From Tersicoccus solisilvae (GTDB lineage: Bacteria; Actinomycetota; Actinomycetes; Actinomycetales; Micrococcaceae): 64,000 bases of DNA. The notes under the pieces are model-generated. The model saw nothing but the letters and a program-made list of their open reading frames with translations. It was not told the DNA's origin and did not search any database. The translations under genes were made by a program, and so were the position numbers. The first letter of the stretch is position 1. Every line of letters begins with the position of its first letter. The stretch lies in the NCBI RefSeq assembly GCF_014643255.1, contig NZ_BMJI01000006.1, positions 62,001 through 126,000 of the forward strand, written 5' to 3'. Positions 22,912 through 32,331 of this stretch are shown here, piece by piece.

Positions 22912-24195
22912 TCAGCCGCGGGCGCGGGCGCCGATGCCGTCGATCCAGGCCGCCGGCCGGTCGATGACCCCCTCGAGGACGGTGATCGCGGCGCCCGTCG
23001 CGGCGGGGCCGCGGTCCTCGCCGGCGTCGGCGCCGACGTGCTCGTCGACCCGCACCGTCGGCCCGTCGAATCGGCCCGCGAGCACGCGGGACCCGAGGCG
23101 GGCGGCGAGATCAGGCGCGATCAGGTCCGCGAGCCGGCCGAGGTGGCCACCGAGCACCACGGCCGGGATGTCCAGCAGGTTCACGGCGCTGACGAGGGCG
23201 GTCTCGAGCGCGTCCACCGCGGCGGCGAGCGCGTCCACCGCGGCGGCGTCGCCGGCGTGGCACGCGCGGGCGAACCGGTCGATCCCGGCGGTGGCCGGGA
23301 GGCCCGCGGCCGTGACCAGGGCGCCGAGGCCGGCGTAGCGTTCCAGGCAGCCGTGGGAGCCGCACGGGCACGGCGGACCGTCCGGGTCGACGCACACGTG
23401 GCCGATCTCTCCGGCCCAGCCGTGCTGACCGCGCATCACGCGACCGCCGAGCACCGCCGCCCCGCCGATGCCGATCTCGCCCGAGAGGTAGATGAAGTCC
23501 TGGGGTCCGTGCGGCCGGCCGGGGATCGGCTGGGCGACCGTCACCGCGGCGCAGTCCGCCTCGTTGCCCAGCAGCACCGGCCCCAGCTCCGGGGCCGCCA
23601 GCAGGGGCGCCGGCTGCACGGAGGACCAGCCGAGGTTGGGCGCGCGCAGCAGCGTGCCCGACGCGGGACGCACGAGGCCGGGCAGCGCCAGCCCGGTGCC
23701 CACGAGGGTGCGGTCCGCGCCGGCCGCCGCCACCACCCGCGTGCCGCAGGCGCCGACCAGGGGCAGCACCGCGGCCGGATCGCTGGCCACGAAATCGCCG
23801 TCGACGGCCTCCTCCGCGATCACCGTGCCGTCGAGCGCGACCAGCCGCGCGAGCAGGAACGTCGCGTTGACCTGGAGCCCGAGCGCGCAGAGCCGGTCGT
23901 CGGCGACCACCGGCGTCGCCGGCCGGCCGAGTCCGCCCCCGACCTTGGCCACCTCACGGACCAGGCCGCCGGCCAGCAGGTCGTCCACGAGCCGGGAGAC
24001 GGTGGACCGGGTCAGCGCCGTCGCCGCCGCGACGTCGGCCCGGGACATCGGCGTCGAGGCGCCGAGGATGATGCGGGCGACGAGCGAGAGGTTGTGCTCG
24101 CGCAGGGTGGCCTGGGTGGCGCCTCCCGCCGGCCGCGGGTTCGCCGGTGCCGGGGCGACGGTATCCACGGCATTGACTGTAGCGGACGTCACCAT
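22912..24195 (-). CDS. xylR: ROK-family transcriptional regulator, XylR-like
   Basis: About 427 aa from ATG 24195; no ribosome binding site is evident, and GTG 24192 or 24168 are alternatives. An N-terminal helix-turn-helix (TPMSRADVAAATALTRSTVSRLVDDLLAGGLV) precedes the ROK sugar-kinase-like domain with IYLSGEIGIGGA, the HGWAGEIGHVCVDPDGPPC segment and the zinc motif CPCGSHGCLE. It is divergent from xylA with a 17-nt palindrome between. It therefore most likely represses xylAB in the absence of xylose. The N-terminal 25 residues are Ala/Pro-rich and may not be translated. Confidence 0.88.
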   Translation of the reverse strand: MVTSATVNAVDTVAPAPANPRPAGGATQATLREHNLSLVARIILGASTPMSRADVAAATALTRSTVSRLVDDLLAGGLVREVAKVGGGLGRPATPVVADDRLCALGLQVNATFLLARLVALDGTVIAEEAVDGDFVASDPAAVLPLVGACGTRVVAAAGADRTLVGTGLALPGLVRPASGTLLRAPNLGWSSVQPAPLLAAPELGPVLLGNEADCAAVTVAQPIPGRPHGPQDFIYLSGEIGIGGAAVLGGRVMRGQHGWAGEIGHVCVDPDGPPCPCGSHGCLERYAGLGALVTAAGLPATAGIDRFARACHAGDAAAVDALAAAVDALETALVSAVNLLDIPAVVLGGHLGRLADLIAPDLAARLGSRVLAGRFDGPTVRVDEHVGADAGEDRGPAATGAAITVLEGVIDRPAAWIDGIGARARG

Positions 24196-24201
24196 TATGT
24201 T
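24173..24201 (+). promoter_or_regulatory. xylA promoter
   Basis: TTGACT (24173-24178), 17-nt spacer, TATGTT (24196-24201). The predicted start near 24208 gives a leader of about 39 nt ending in AAGGAG. The -35 hexamer falls inside the 5' end of xylR if that gene starts at 24195. Confidence 0.7.
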
Positions 24202-24214
24202 GTGTGACACAACA
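24198..24214. promoter_or_regulatory. XylR operator
   Basis: TGTTGTGTGACACAACA is a perfect 17-nt palindrome centred on 24206. It overlaps the xylA -10 box and start site, and lies between divergent xylR and xylA, so it is the expected repressor site. Confidence 0.78.
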
Positions 24215-24246
24215 AACGCGTGATCCCTCACCCGCAAGGAGCAGTC

Positions 24247-25425
24247 ATGGTGCGTCAGCCCACGAAGGACGATCGATTCTCATTCGGCCTGTGGACGGTC
24301 GGCTGGACCGGCATCGACCCGTTCGGGTCCGCGACCCGCCCGGCCCTGGACCCCTGGGAGTACGCGGAGAAGCTCGCGGAACTCGGCGCCTGGGGCATCA
24401 CCTTCCACGACAACGACGTCGTCCCGTTCGACGCGGACGAGCAGACCCGGCGCCGGATCACCGGTCAGCTCAAGGACGCCGCCGATCGCGCCGGCCTGAC
24501 CATCGAGATGGTCACGACCAACACCTTCACCCACCCGGTCTTCAAGGACGGCGGGCTGACGTCGAACGACCGGGGGGTGCGCCGGTTCGGTCTGCGCAAG
24601 GTGCTCTCCGCCGTCGACCTGGCCGCCGAGATGGGGGCGAGCACCTTCGTCATGTGGGGCGGCCGGGAGGGTGCGGAGTACGACTCCTCCAAGAACCTCT
24701 TCGCCGCGATGCAGCGGTACCAGGAGGGACTGGACACCGTCGCCGGCTACATCAAGAGCCAGGGCTACGACCTACGGATCGGTCTCGAGCCCAAGCCCAA
24801 CGAGCCGCGCGGCGACATCTTCCTGCCCACGGTGGGGCACGCGCTGGCCCTGATCGCCGAGCTCGAGCACGGCGACATCGTCGGGCTGAACCCCGAGACC
24901 GGGCACGAGCAGATGGCGAATCTCAACTACACCCACGCCCTGGCGCAGGCGTTGTTCAGCGGCAAGCTGTTCCACATCGACCTGAACGGGCAGAAGGGCC
25001 TGAAGTACGACCAGGACCTCGTGTTCGGGCACGGCGACCTGCTCTCGGCCTTCTTCACCGTCGACCTGCTGGAGAACGGCTTCCCGGGCTCCCCCGACGG
25101 TCCCCGCTACACCGGCCCCAAGCACTTCGACTACAAGCCGTCCCGCACCGAGTACTTCGAGGGCGTATGGAAGTCGGCGGAGGCCAACATGGCGACCTAC
25201 CTGCAGCTGGCCGAGAAGGCGCGAGCGTTCCGAGCGGACGAGCGCGTCCAGGAGGCCATGCGGTACGCCGGCGTGGCCGACCTCGCCCAGCCGACGCTGG
25301 CGCCGGGCGAGTCGGTGGCCGACTTCCTCGCCGCCGACGACGGCTTCGACCTCGACGCCGCCGCCGAGCGCGACTACGGGTTCGTCCAGCTGCACCAGCT
25401 GGCCGTCGAGCACCTGATCGGCTGA
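24247..25425 (+). CDS. xylA: Xylose isomerase, class I
   Basis: 392 aa starting at ATG 24247, with AAGGAG 5-6 nt upstream. It interconverts D-xylose and D-xylulose. The residue numbering coincides with the Streptomyces/Actinoplanes enzymes: His54 and Asp57 (TFHDND), Glu181 and Lys183 ([11 protein letters not shown]), then NPETGHEQM and HIDLNGQ supply the metal sites. The length and short N-terminus are those of the actinobacterial class I form. xylB follows after 3 nt, so the two are cotranscribed from the promoter at 24173-24201 under XylR. Confidence 0.97.
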   Translation: MVRQPTKDDRFSFGLWTVGWTGIDPFGSATRPALDPWEYAEKLAELGAWGITFHDNDVVPFDADEQTRRRITGQLKDAADRAGLTIEMVTTNTFTHPVFKDGGLTSNDRGVRRFGLRKVLSAVDLAAEMGASTFVMWGGREGAEYDSSKNLFAAMQRYQEGLDTVAGYIKSQGYDLRIGLEPKPNEPRGDIFLPTVGHALALIAELEHGDIVGLNPETGHEQMANLNYTHALAQALFSGKLFHIDLNGQKGLKYDQDLVFGHGDLLSAFFTVDLLENGFPGSPDGPRYTGPKHFDYKPSRTEYFEGVWKSAEANMATYLQLAEKARAFRADERVQEAMRYAGVADLAQPTLAPGESVADFLAADDGFDLDAAAERDYGFVQLHQLAVEHLIG

Positions 25426-25428
25426 ACC

Positions 25429-26925
25429 GTGACCCTGGTCGCCGGCGTCGACAGCTCGACGCAGTCCTGCAAGGTCGTCATCCGCGACGCAGCGACCGGT
25501 GCGCTCGTGCGCGCCGGCGCGGCGCCGCACCCGGACGGCACGGAGGTCGATCCCGAGGCCTGGTGGTCCGCCCTGCAGGCGGCCGTCGAGGACGCGGGTG
25601 GCCTGGACGGGGTCACCGCGCTCGCCGTCGGCGGCCAGCAGCACGGGCTGGTCGCCCTCGACGCGGACGGCGAGGTGATTCGGCCGGCCCTGCTGTGGAA
25701 CGACACCCGGTCCGCGGACGCGGCCGAGGACCTCGTGCGCGAGCTCGGGGACGGTGACGCCGCCCGGGGCCGGGCGGCGTGGCTGGAGGCGACCGGCTCC
25801 GTGCCGGTGGCCTCGTTCACCGTCACGAAGCTGCGGTGGCTCGCCGACCACGAACCGGAGCACGCCGCCCGGCTGGCCGCGGTCGCACTGCCGCACGACT
25901 GGCTGACCTGGCGGCTCTCCGGCTCGACCGACCTGGCCACCCTGACCACGGACCGGTCCGACGCCTCCGGCACCGGCTACTGGGACCCCGCCACCGGCGC
26001 GTACCGGTGGGAGCTGCTGTCCCGGGCCCTGCGCCGCGACGTCGGCCCGGGCGACCTCGTGCTGCCCCGGGTGGCCGAGGCGTTCGAAGCGGTCGGCGAG
26101 ACCGCGGCGGCCGGTGCTGTGCCCGCCGGGATCGTGCTGGGGCCGGGGTGCGGGGACAACGCCGGCGCCGCCCTCGGGCTGGGCCTGGCCCCCGGCCAGG
26201 TGTTCGTCTCGCTCGGGACGTCGGGGGTGGTGGCCGCGGTCGCCCAGGCGCCCACGACCGATCCGAGCGGGGTGCTGGCCGGCTTCGCCGACGCGACCGG
26301 CGCGTTCCTGCCCCTGGCGTGCACGCTGAACGCGACGCGGGTGCTCGAGGCGGCTCGCCGCCTCCTCGGGGTCGATCACGAGGCGTTCAGCGATCTCGCC
26401 CTGGCGGCGCTGCCCGGCGCCGGCGGCCTCGTGCACGTGCCGTACCTGGAGGGCGAGCGCACCCCGGATCTGCCGCGGGCCACGGGCTCGCTGCACGGCA
26501 TGACCCCGGCGTCGCTGAGCCGGGAGAACCTGGCGCGGGCGGCGGTGGAGGGGCTGCTCTGTCACCTCGCGGCCGCCCTGGACGTGATCCGGGCCCGCGG
26601 CGTGGACGTCACCGAGGTGACCCTCGTCGGCGGCGGCGCCCGGTCCGCGGCGGTCCGGCAGCTCGCTCCCGGCCTCCTCGGCGTCCCCGTCGTCGTGCCC
26701 CCGCCCGGCGAGTACGTCGCCGACGGCGCCGCCCGGCAGGCGGCGACCGTCGCGGCGGGCTCGTCGGTGCCGGTCGCCTGGGCCGCGGGCGAGGCGGAGC
26801 GCTTCACCGGCCCGGCCCAGCCGGACGTCCGGGCCGCCTACGACCGGCAGGCCGCCCGCGCTGCGGACGAGTTCGGCGCTCCCGCAGGGCCCGACGACGC
26901 CGACGACGATCCCGCGGTCGCCTGA
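25429..26925 (+). CDS. xylB: Xylulokinase
   Basis: 498 aa with a GTG start 3 nt after the xylA stop. It phosphorylates D-xylulose to D-xylulose 5-phosphate for the pentose phosphate pathway. FGGY-kinase marks: the N-terminal phosphate loop [12 protein letters not shown], the substrate loop GGQQHGLV (69-75), the catalytic base Asp243 in [13 protein letters not shown], the [13 protein letters not shown] motif and the adenosine loop [13 protein letters not shown]. The C-terminus ends in a short acidic tail. A hairpin follows 30 nt later. Confidence 0.95.
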   Translation: MTLVAGVDSSTQSCKVVIRDAATGALVRAGAAPHPDGTEVDPEAWWSALQAAVEDAGGLDGVTALAVGGQQHGLVALDADGEVIRPALLWNDTRSADAAEDLVRELGDGDAARGRAAWLEATGSVPVASFTVTKLRWLADHEPEHAARLAAVALPHDWLTWRLSGSTDLATLTTDRSDASGTGYWDPATGAYRWELLSRALRRDVGPGDLVLPRVAEAFEAVGETAAAGAVPAGIVLGPGCGDNAGAALGLGLAPGQVFVSLGTSGVVAAVAQAPTTDPSGVLAGFADATGAFLPLACTLNATRVLEAARRLLGVDHEAFSDLALAALPGAGGLVHVPYLEGERTPDLPRATGSLHGMTPASLSRENLARAAVEGLLCHLAAALDVIRARGVDVTEVTLVGGGARSAAVRQLAPGLLGVPVVVPPPGEYVADGAARQAATVAAGSSVPVAWAAGEAERFTGPAQPDVRAAYDRQAARAADEFGAPAGPDDADDDPAVA

Positions 26926-26955
26926 CTGCCGGAGCCTGAGAACCGGAGGCCGACC

Positions 26956-26997
26956 ACCGGGGTGGGACCGCTGACGGGCGGGCCCACCCCGGTTTCT
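26956..26997 (+). terminator. Terminator after xylAB
   Basis: An 11-bp stem ACCGGGGTGGG (26956-26966) pairs with 26983-26993 and is followed by TTTCTC, one of the few T-rich tails after a hairpin in this window. It lies between convergent xylB and galM. Confidence 0.7.
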
Positions 26998-27030
26998 CGT
27001 GCCCGCCGGCATCGCGAGGCCCACCGTGCC

Positions 27031-28188
27031 TCACCTGCTCGTGCGGAACTCCCAGCGGATCCGCGCGCGCCACACCGCGCCGGGCCGCAGCACGGCCGAG
27101 GGCAGGTCCGGCCGGTTCGGGGCGTCGGGGCACGGCTGGGGTTCGAGCGCCACGCCGTCGCCCGGCCGGTAGAGGGCTCCGCCGTGGCCGGGGACGCCGG
27201 TGGCCAGCACGTTGCCGGTGTACACCTGCAGGCACGGCTGGTCCGCGAGCACGCGAACGCCGCGGCCGGTGCCCGGAAGGCTGAGGTCGGCCACCTCCCG
27301 AAGCCCGTCGCCCGAGCCGCCGACCCCCGCACGGTCGACCGGAGGGTCGGGCAGGTACGGGTGGTCCAGACCGCCGACGGCGGCCACCTGCGGCACCGGA
27401 CGCCGTCGGGCTTGGCCGAGGCTGACGCCGGCGCGCAGGTCGAGGCCCGCGGCGGCGACGTCGGCCACCTCGCCGGGGATGCCGGTGGCGTCCACCATCA
27501 GCACCCGGTCGGCCGGCACCCGGAGCAGGTGCCCGTCGATGCTGCCGCCGCCGGCGAGGTTGAAGTAGACGTGGCTGGTCAGGCCGACGACGGTCGGCGC
27601 GTCGGTGCGGGCCTCGAGGGCCAGCTCCAGGGCGGTGCCCTCGATCGTGTACCGGGCGCGCACGTCCAGCCGGCCGGGGAAGCCCCCGTCGCCGTCGGGA
27701 CTGGTCACCGCGAGGGTGAGCGCCGTGGGGCTCTGCTCGGTGACCGCCCAGGTCCGCCGGTCCAGTCCCGTGCTCCCGCCGTGCAGGGTGTTGCCGCCGT
27801 CGTCGGCCTCGAGCCGGTGACGCCGGCCGTCGAGGTCGAAGGCGGCGCCCGCGATCCGGTTGGCGTACCGGCCGATCAACCCGCCGAGGTACACCTCCGG
27901 GTGGGCGAGGTAGCCGCCCATGTCGGCGAAGCCGAGGGCGACGTCCGTCCAGCCCTCGCCCGGAGTGCCCTCGTCCCGCAGCCGGATCCGGTTGAGGGTG
28001 GCGCCGTGGTCGAGGACGGTCACCGCGAGGGCGTCGCTGCCGATCTCCCACGCGGTCACGGGCGCTCCGGCGGCGTCCACGCCGAACCGGCGGGCCGGGC
28101 CCGCCGCGTCCTGCCGTGCGCCGCCGTCGCTCCCGCCGCGCCCGTCGTCCGTACGGCTGGCGACCACGGTCCGTCGCTCCGCGCTCAC
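27031..28188 (-). CDS. galM: Aldose 1-epimerase (galactose mutarotase family)
   Basis: 385 aa from a GTG that overlaps the stop of the upstream GH3 gene (GTGA); the longer open frame upstream is a shadow of that gene. It equilibrates sugar anomers. Family marks: RYANRIAGAAFDLDG, GGNTLHGGSTGLDRR with the substrate His, the catalytic-acid region TSHVYFNLAGGG, and LQVYTGNVLATGVPGHGGALY near the catalytic Glu. The first 45 residues are a variable linker. Last gene of the sugar uptake cluster, so its role is probably mutarotation of sugars released by the glycosidase. Confidence 0.9.
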   Translation of the reverse strand: MSAERRTVVASRTDDGRGGSDGGARQDAAGPARRFGVDAAGAPVTAWEIGSDALAVTVLDHGATLNRIRLRDEGTPGEGWTDVALGFADMGGYLAHPEVYLGGLIGRYANRIAGAAFDLDGRRHRLEADDGGNTLHGGSTGLDRRTWAVTEQSPTALTLAVTSPDGDGGFPGRLDVRARYTIEGTALELALEARTDAPTVVGLTSHVYFNLAGGGSIDGHLLRVPADRVLMVDATGIPGEVADVAAAGLDLRAGVSLGQARRRPVPQVAAVGGLDHPYLPDPPVDRAGVGGSGDGLREVADLSLPGTGRGVRVLADQPCLQVYTGNVLATGVPGHGGALYRPGDGVALEPQPCPDAPNRPDLPSAVLRPGAVWRARIRWEFRTSR

Positions 28189-30488
28189 GCCCGGTCGAGT
28201 GTCCACGGCGTGGTGAGCACGCGGCCCTCGGGGACGACGCGCCGCTGCCCCGTGAGGGTGAAGGGCAGCTCGGTGACGGTGTCCCGGCTGGAGGTGCCGA
28301 CGCGCAGGCTCATGGTGCCGGGCTCGACGATGCGGCGCAGGTCCACACCGGTGAACGAGGTGCGGTCGGCGTGGACGCGAAACCGCACGTGGGCGGACTC
28401 GCCGGGGTCGAGCGTGACCTTGGCGTAGCCGATCAGCGCGATGATGGGCCGCGTCACCTCGGCGACGTCGTCGTGCAGGTACACCTGGACGACCTCGGTG
28501 GCCGGGCGCTCCCCCGGGTTGCTGACCGGCACGGTGACGGTCAGCTCGCCGTCGACCGGCACCTCGGTCCGGTCCAGGGTGGCGTCGCCGAGCGTGAGCC
28601 GGGCGTAGCCGAGGCCGTACCCGAACGGGTAGAGCGGCCGCGGATCGAGGTTGGAGACGCCCTCGCTGTACCAGCCGAGCGGCGGGGCGAGGTAGGTGCC
28701 GGGCTGGCCACCGACGGTGGCAGGGATGCCCACGGGCAGGCGACCCGAGGGGTCGACGACGCCGGTGAGCACGTCGGTGAGGGCGGCGGCGCCCTCCTCG
28801 CCGGGCATGAACGCCTGGACGACGGCCGCGCACCGGTCGGCGTAGTCGCCGAGCGCGTACGGGCGACCGGAGACGACGACGAGGACGACCGGGGTGCCGG
28901 TGGCCAGCACGGCCTCGACCAGGTCACCCTGCACGCCGGGCAGCCGCAGGTCTTCCGCGTCGCAGCCCTCCCCGGAGGTGCCCTGCCCGAACAGGCCGGC
29001 CAGGTCGCCCACGGCGAGCACCGCGACGTCGCTGCGCTCCGCGAGCGCGACGGCGGCGTCGAAGCCGCTCCGGTCCGGCTCCAGCACCGGGGCGCCGGGG
29101 GCGTGCGCGACGGCGTCGCCGAGCTTGTCGGTCAGCCCCTGCAGCAGGGAGTCGACCCGGATGCCGAGCCCGAGGTCCGGGTAGCGCCCGAGTACGTGGT
29201 TGGGGAACGAGTAGCAGCCCATGAAGGTGCGGGGCTCGTCGGCGCACGGGCCGATCAGGGCCACGGACGTGCCGTCGGCCAGGGGGAGCACCCCGTCATT
29301 GGCGAGCAGCACGATGCTCTGCTCGGCGACCTCACGGGCGAGGCGCCGGTTCGCGGGCGCGTCCAGGTCCCGGTCCGCGCCGATCGTCTCCGGGTCGACG
29401 TCGGGGTCCAGCAGGCCGAGATCGACCTTCTGCCGCAGCACCCGGGCGACCGCGACGTCGATCGTGGCCTCGTCGATCAGGCCCGCGTCCACCGCGGCGG
29501 CGAGGTGGGCGTAGGTCCCGGTATTGGGCAGCTCGACGTCCAGGCCCGCGCCCACGGCCTGGGCGGCGGCCTCGGCCGGCCCGGCGGCCACGCGGTGCAT
29601 GGTCTCGAGGAAGGTGACGGCCCAGTAGTCGGAGACCACCACGCCGTCGAAGCCCCAGCGGTCCCGCAGCACGCCGGTCAGCAGCTCCCGGTCCGACGCG
29701 GCCGGGACGCCGTCGACGTCGGAGTACGAGTTCATCACCGACCGCACCCCGCCCTCGCGCACGGCCACCTCGAACGGGTAGAGCATCACGTCCTCGAACT
29801 CGCGGCGGCCCATCGGCACCGGGGCGTGGTTGCGCCCGGCGCGGGAGGCCGAGTAGCCCGCGAAGTGCTTGAGGGTGGCGTGCACGCCGGCCGCCTGCAG
29901 CCCCCGTACGTAGGCGGCGCCGAGGGTGCCGACGAGGTAGGGGTCCTCCCCCGTCGTCTCCTCGACCCGGCCCCAGCGGTAGTCCCGCACCACGTCGAGC
30001 AGCGGCGAGAGGCCCTGGTGCACGCCCACGGCGGCCAGGTCGGCCCCGATGGCGTGCGCCATCCGCTCGATCAGGTCCGGGTCGAAGGTGGCGCCCCAGG
30101 CGATGGCCGCCGGGTAGACGGTGGCCCCGTAGGCGGTGAACCCGGTGAGGCACTCCTCGTGGGCGATCGCCGGGATCCCGAACCGCGAGCGCTCGATCAC
30201 CTGGCGCTGGTAGTCCCGCAGGTGCGCCAGGCCGTCCGACACGGACACCGGTTCGGTGCCCCAGTTGCGGGTGAGGTGCCCGAGCCCGTGCCGGGTGGCG
30301 TCGTCCCAGGTGACACCGGCGCTCAGCCCGCTCTCCATGGGCGCGACGTCCCCGGCGAGCTGGCCGGCCTGCCTCGGGGTGGGCCAGAAGCTGCCCAGCT
30401 GCCCGATCTTCTCGTCCAGCGTGAGCTCGGCCAGCAGGGCCTTGACGCGGGTCTCGGCGGGCTGCTGCGGATCGTTCCAGAGGTGCAT
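28185..30488 (-). CDS. Glycoside hydrolase family 3 enzyme (beta-xylosidase/beta-glucosidase)
   Basis: 767 aa from ATG 30488, preceded by AGGAGCACC. The N-terminal TIM barrel carries the substrate motif KHFAGYSASRAGRN and the nucleophile Asp287 in VVSDYWAVTF. The alpha/beta sandwich (about residues 390-610) and a C-terminal fibronectin type III-like domain follow, the usual three-domain GH3 layout. No signal peptide is visible, so it should act on oligosaccharides already imported. It is 63 nt downstream of the inner permease gene and overlaps galM. Beta-xylosidase is favoured because xylAB is adjacent, but GH3 specificity is hard to read from sequence. Confidence 0.88.
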   Translation of the reverse strand: MHLWNDPQQPAETRVKALLAELTLDEKIGQLGSFWPTPRQAGQLAGDVAPMESGLSAGVTWDDATRHGLGHLTRNWGTEPVSVSDGLAHLRDYQRQVIERSRFGIPAIAHEECLTGFTAYGATVYPAAIAWGATFDPDLIERMAHAIGADLAAVGVHQGLSPLLDVVRDYRWGRVEETTGEDPYLVGTLGAAYVRGLQAAGVHATLKHFAGYSASRAGRNHAPVPMGRREFEDVMLYPFEVAVREGGVRSVMNSYSDVDGVPAASDRELLTGVLRDRWGFDGVVVSDYWAVTFLETMHRVAAGPAEAAAQAVGAGLDVELPNTGTYAHLAAAVDAGLIDEATIDVAVARVLRQKVDLGLLDPDVDPETIGADRDLDAPANRRLAREVAEQSIVLLANDGVLPLADGTSVALIGPCADEPRTFMGCYSFPNHVLGRYPDLGLGIRVDSLLQGLTDKLGDAVAHAPGAPVLEPDRSGFDAAVALAERSDVAVLAVGDLAGLFGQGTSGEGCDAEDLRLPGVQGDLVEAVLATGTPVVLVVVSGRPYALGDYADRCAAVVQAFMPGEEGAAALTDVLTGVVDPSGRLPVGIPATVGGQPGTYLAPPLGWYSEGVSNLDPRPLYPFGYGLGYARLTLGDATLDRTEVPVDGELTVTVPVSNPGERPATEVVQVYLHDDVAEVTRPIIALIGYAKVTLDPGESAHVRFRVHADRTSFTGVDLRRIVEPGTMSLRVGTSSRDTVTELPFTLTGQRRVVPEGRVLTTPWTLDRA

Positions 30489-30551
30489 GGTGCTCCTGGA
30501 GACAGGCACCGGGTCCGGTGCGGCGGGGGGAAGGACGGAAGACAGCGGGAA

Positions 30552-31424
30552 CTACTTGGAGAAGCCGGCGGTCAGGCCGGAGACGAGCTGCCGCCGGCCG
30601 ACGGCGTAGGCGGCCAGCAGGGGCAGCACCGAGAGGACGACGGCGGCGAGGATGGCCGGCACGTTCACGGTGAAGGCGCCCTGGAAGGACCACAGGGAGA
30701 GGGGCAGCACCCGCTGGCTCGCGCTCTGCGTGAGGATCAGCGGGAACAGGAAGCCGTTCCACACGTTCAGGGCGTCGTAGATCGCGACGGTGATGATGGC
30801 CGGTTTCGCCAGCGGGACGGCGAGCGACCACAGCATCCGCCACGGGCTGGCCCCGTCGACCGTCATCGACTCGAACAGCTCCCCGGGCACGTCCCGGAGG
30901 AAGTTGACGAGGATCAGGACGGTGATGGGGATGGCGAACGCGATCGAGGGCAGGATCAGCGCCCACAGGGTGTCGTACAGACCCAGCTGCACGATCAGGT
31001 AGTAGACGGGGATGATCACCCCCTGCAGTGGGATGGCGATGCCGAGCAGCAGCGCGTCGAAGAACCGGCGGGAGAACCGCGAGGGGTTGCGCACGATCAC
31101 GTAGGCGGCGAGCAGGCAGACGAACACCGCCACGGCCACGCTGACGCCGGTGACGATCACCGAGTTGACGAAGTAGGTCGCGAAGTCGGCCCTCAGCACC
31201 TGCCCGTAGGCGGTCAGCGTGGGGGCCGACGGCACCGAGAGCGGATTCGCCGAGAAGTACTCGGCCCGCGGGCGCAGGCTCGTGACGACGATGTAGTAGA
31301 TCGGCAGGATCGTGATCGCCAGCCAGATCCACCCGAGCGCGCCGCCGATGAGATTCGGCGCCTTGCGGCCGCCCAGGCCGAGGGAGACGCGGGAGGGTTT
31401 CTGGTCGCGCAGGGCGAGGGCCAT
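30552..31424 (-). CDS. Carbohydrate ABC transporter permease (MalG type)
   Basis: 290 aa with six predicted helices, beginning at ATG 31424 after GGAAGGAGCC, which lies inside the end of the preceding gene (1-nt gap). The cytoplasmic EAA-like loop ESMTVDGASPWRMLWSLAVPL, which docks on the ATPase, is clear. The C-terminus GRRQLVSGLTAGFSK is typical of CUT1 MalG-like subunits. No ATPase gene is in the cluster, so a shared MsmK/MsiK-type ATPase elsewhere must energise it. Confidence 0.93.
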   Translation of the reverse strand: MALALRDQKPSRVSLGLGGRKAPNLIGGALGWIWLAITILPIYYIVVTSLRPRAEYFSANPLSVPSAPTLTAYGQVLRADFATYFVNSVIVTGVSVAVAVFVCLLAAYVIVRNPSRFSRRFFDALLLGIAIPLQGVIIPVYYLIVQLGLYDTLWALILPSIAFAIPITVLILVNFLRDVPGELFESMTVDGASPWRMLWSLAVPLAKPAIITVAIYDALNVWNGFLFPLILTQSASQRVLPLSLWSFQGAFTVNVPAILAAVVLSVLPLLAAYAVGRRQLVSGLTAGFSK

Positions 31425-31425
31425 G

Positions 31426-32331
31426 TCAGGCTCCTTCCAAGCGGCTGGCCGCGTTCGCGCCGCCGCCGAGCCGGTTGAGGGCCAGCGAGATGGTCAGGCC
31501 CAGCACGACGAGCAGGACACCGACGACGCTGGCGCCGCCCATGTCGTACGACCGGAAGCCGCGCAGGTACATGTCCAGCGGCAGGATCCGCGTCGCGTCG
31601 CCCGGTCCCCCGCCCGTCATGACGAAGATGAGGTCGAAGTAGGTGAGCGAGCCCACGATCATCAGGGTGGAGGAGGTGATGATCGTGTTGCGCACCTGCG
31701 GCAGGGTGATGTGCAGGAACGTGGTCACCCGGCCGGCGCCGTCGATCCGCGCCGCCTCGTACATCTGCACCGGGATCTGCCGCACCGCGCCCTGGTAGAG
31801 CAGGGAGTGGAACGGGATGAAGGACCACGAGACGACGAACAGCAGCGTCGGCAGCGCCAGGGACGGGTTGCCGAGCCAGTCCTGGTTCAGCCAGTCGAGC
31901 CCGAAGGCCCGGCCCAGGCCGAAGTTGGGGTCGAGCAGCGCCTTGTAGGCGATGCCGATCGCGGCCGCGGAGAAGAGCAGGGGCAGGAAGTACAGCACCG
32001 AGAGCACGGCCCGGTACCGCTGCTGGCCGGCCATGAAGACGCCCAGGAGCAGGCTCACGGGGAACTGGACCAGCCAGCTGGCGGCCGTCAGCACGAGCGT
32101 GAGGCCGAAGGCCCGCTGCGTGGTCGGGTCGGCGAGGATCCGGCCCCAGTTCTCCGCCCCGATCCACGCCGGTGTGCCGAGGCCGTCCCACGAGGTGAAG
32201 GAGAGTGCCACGACCCCGAGCAGCGGGACCAGGGCGAACATCGCGAAGAACACCAGGGCCGGCGCCGCGAGCCAGGCCGAGGGGCCGGTGCGCACGTGCT
32301 CCCGCGCACCGGCCCGTCGTGCTCGGCTCAC
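31426..32331 (-). CDS. Carbohydrate ABC transporter permease (MalF type)
   Basis: 301 aa from a GTG overlapping the binding-protein stop (GTGA). It has six predicted helices, with an EAA-like loop YEAARIDGAGRVTTFLHITLPQ and the SWSFIPFHSLLYQGAVRQIP segment common to CUT1 permeases. It would pair with the MalG-type protein encoded 1 nt downstream. The long open frame upstream of this start overlaps the binding-protein gene and is a shadow. Confidence 0.92.
   Translation of the reverse strand: MSRARRAGAREHVRTGPSAWLAAPALVFFAMFALVPLLGVVALSFTSWDGLGTPAWIGAENWGRILADPTTQRAFGLTLVLTAASWLVQFPVSLLLGVFMAGQQRYRAVLSVLYFLPLLFSAAAIGIAYKALLDPNFGLGRAFGLDWLNQDWLGNPSLALPTLLFVVSWSFIPFHSLLYQGAVRQIPVQMYEAARIDGAGRVTTFLHITLPQVRNTIITSSTLMIVGSLTYFDLIFVMTGGGPGDATRILPLDMYLRGFRSYDMGGASVVGVLLVVLGLTISLALNRLGGGANAASRLEGA

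Noticed and set aside
28189-28833. N-terminal extension of galM
   Set aside because: It overlaps the GH3 gene in another frame and has no epimerase similarity; the GTGA overlap gives a natural start.
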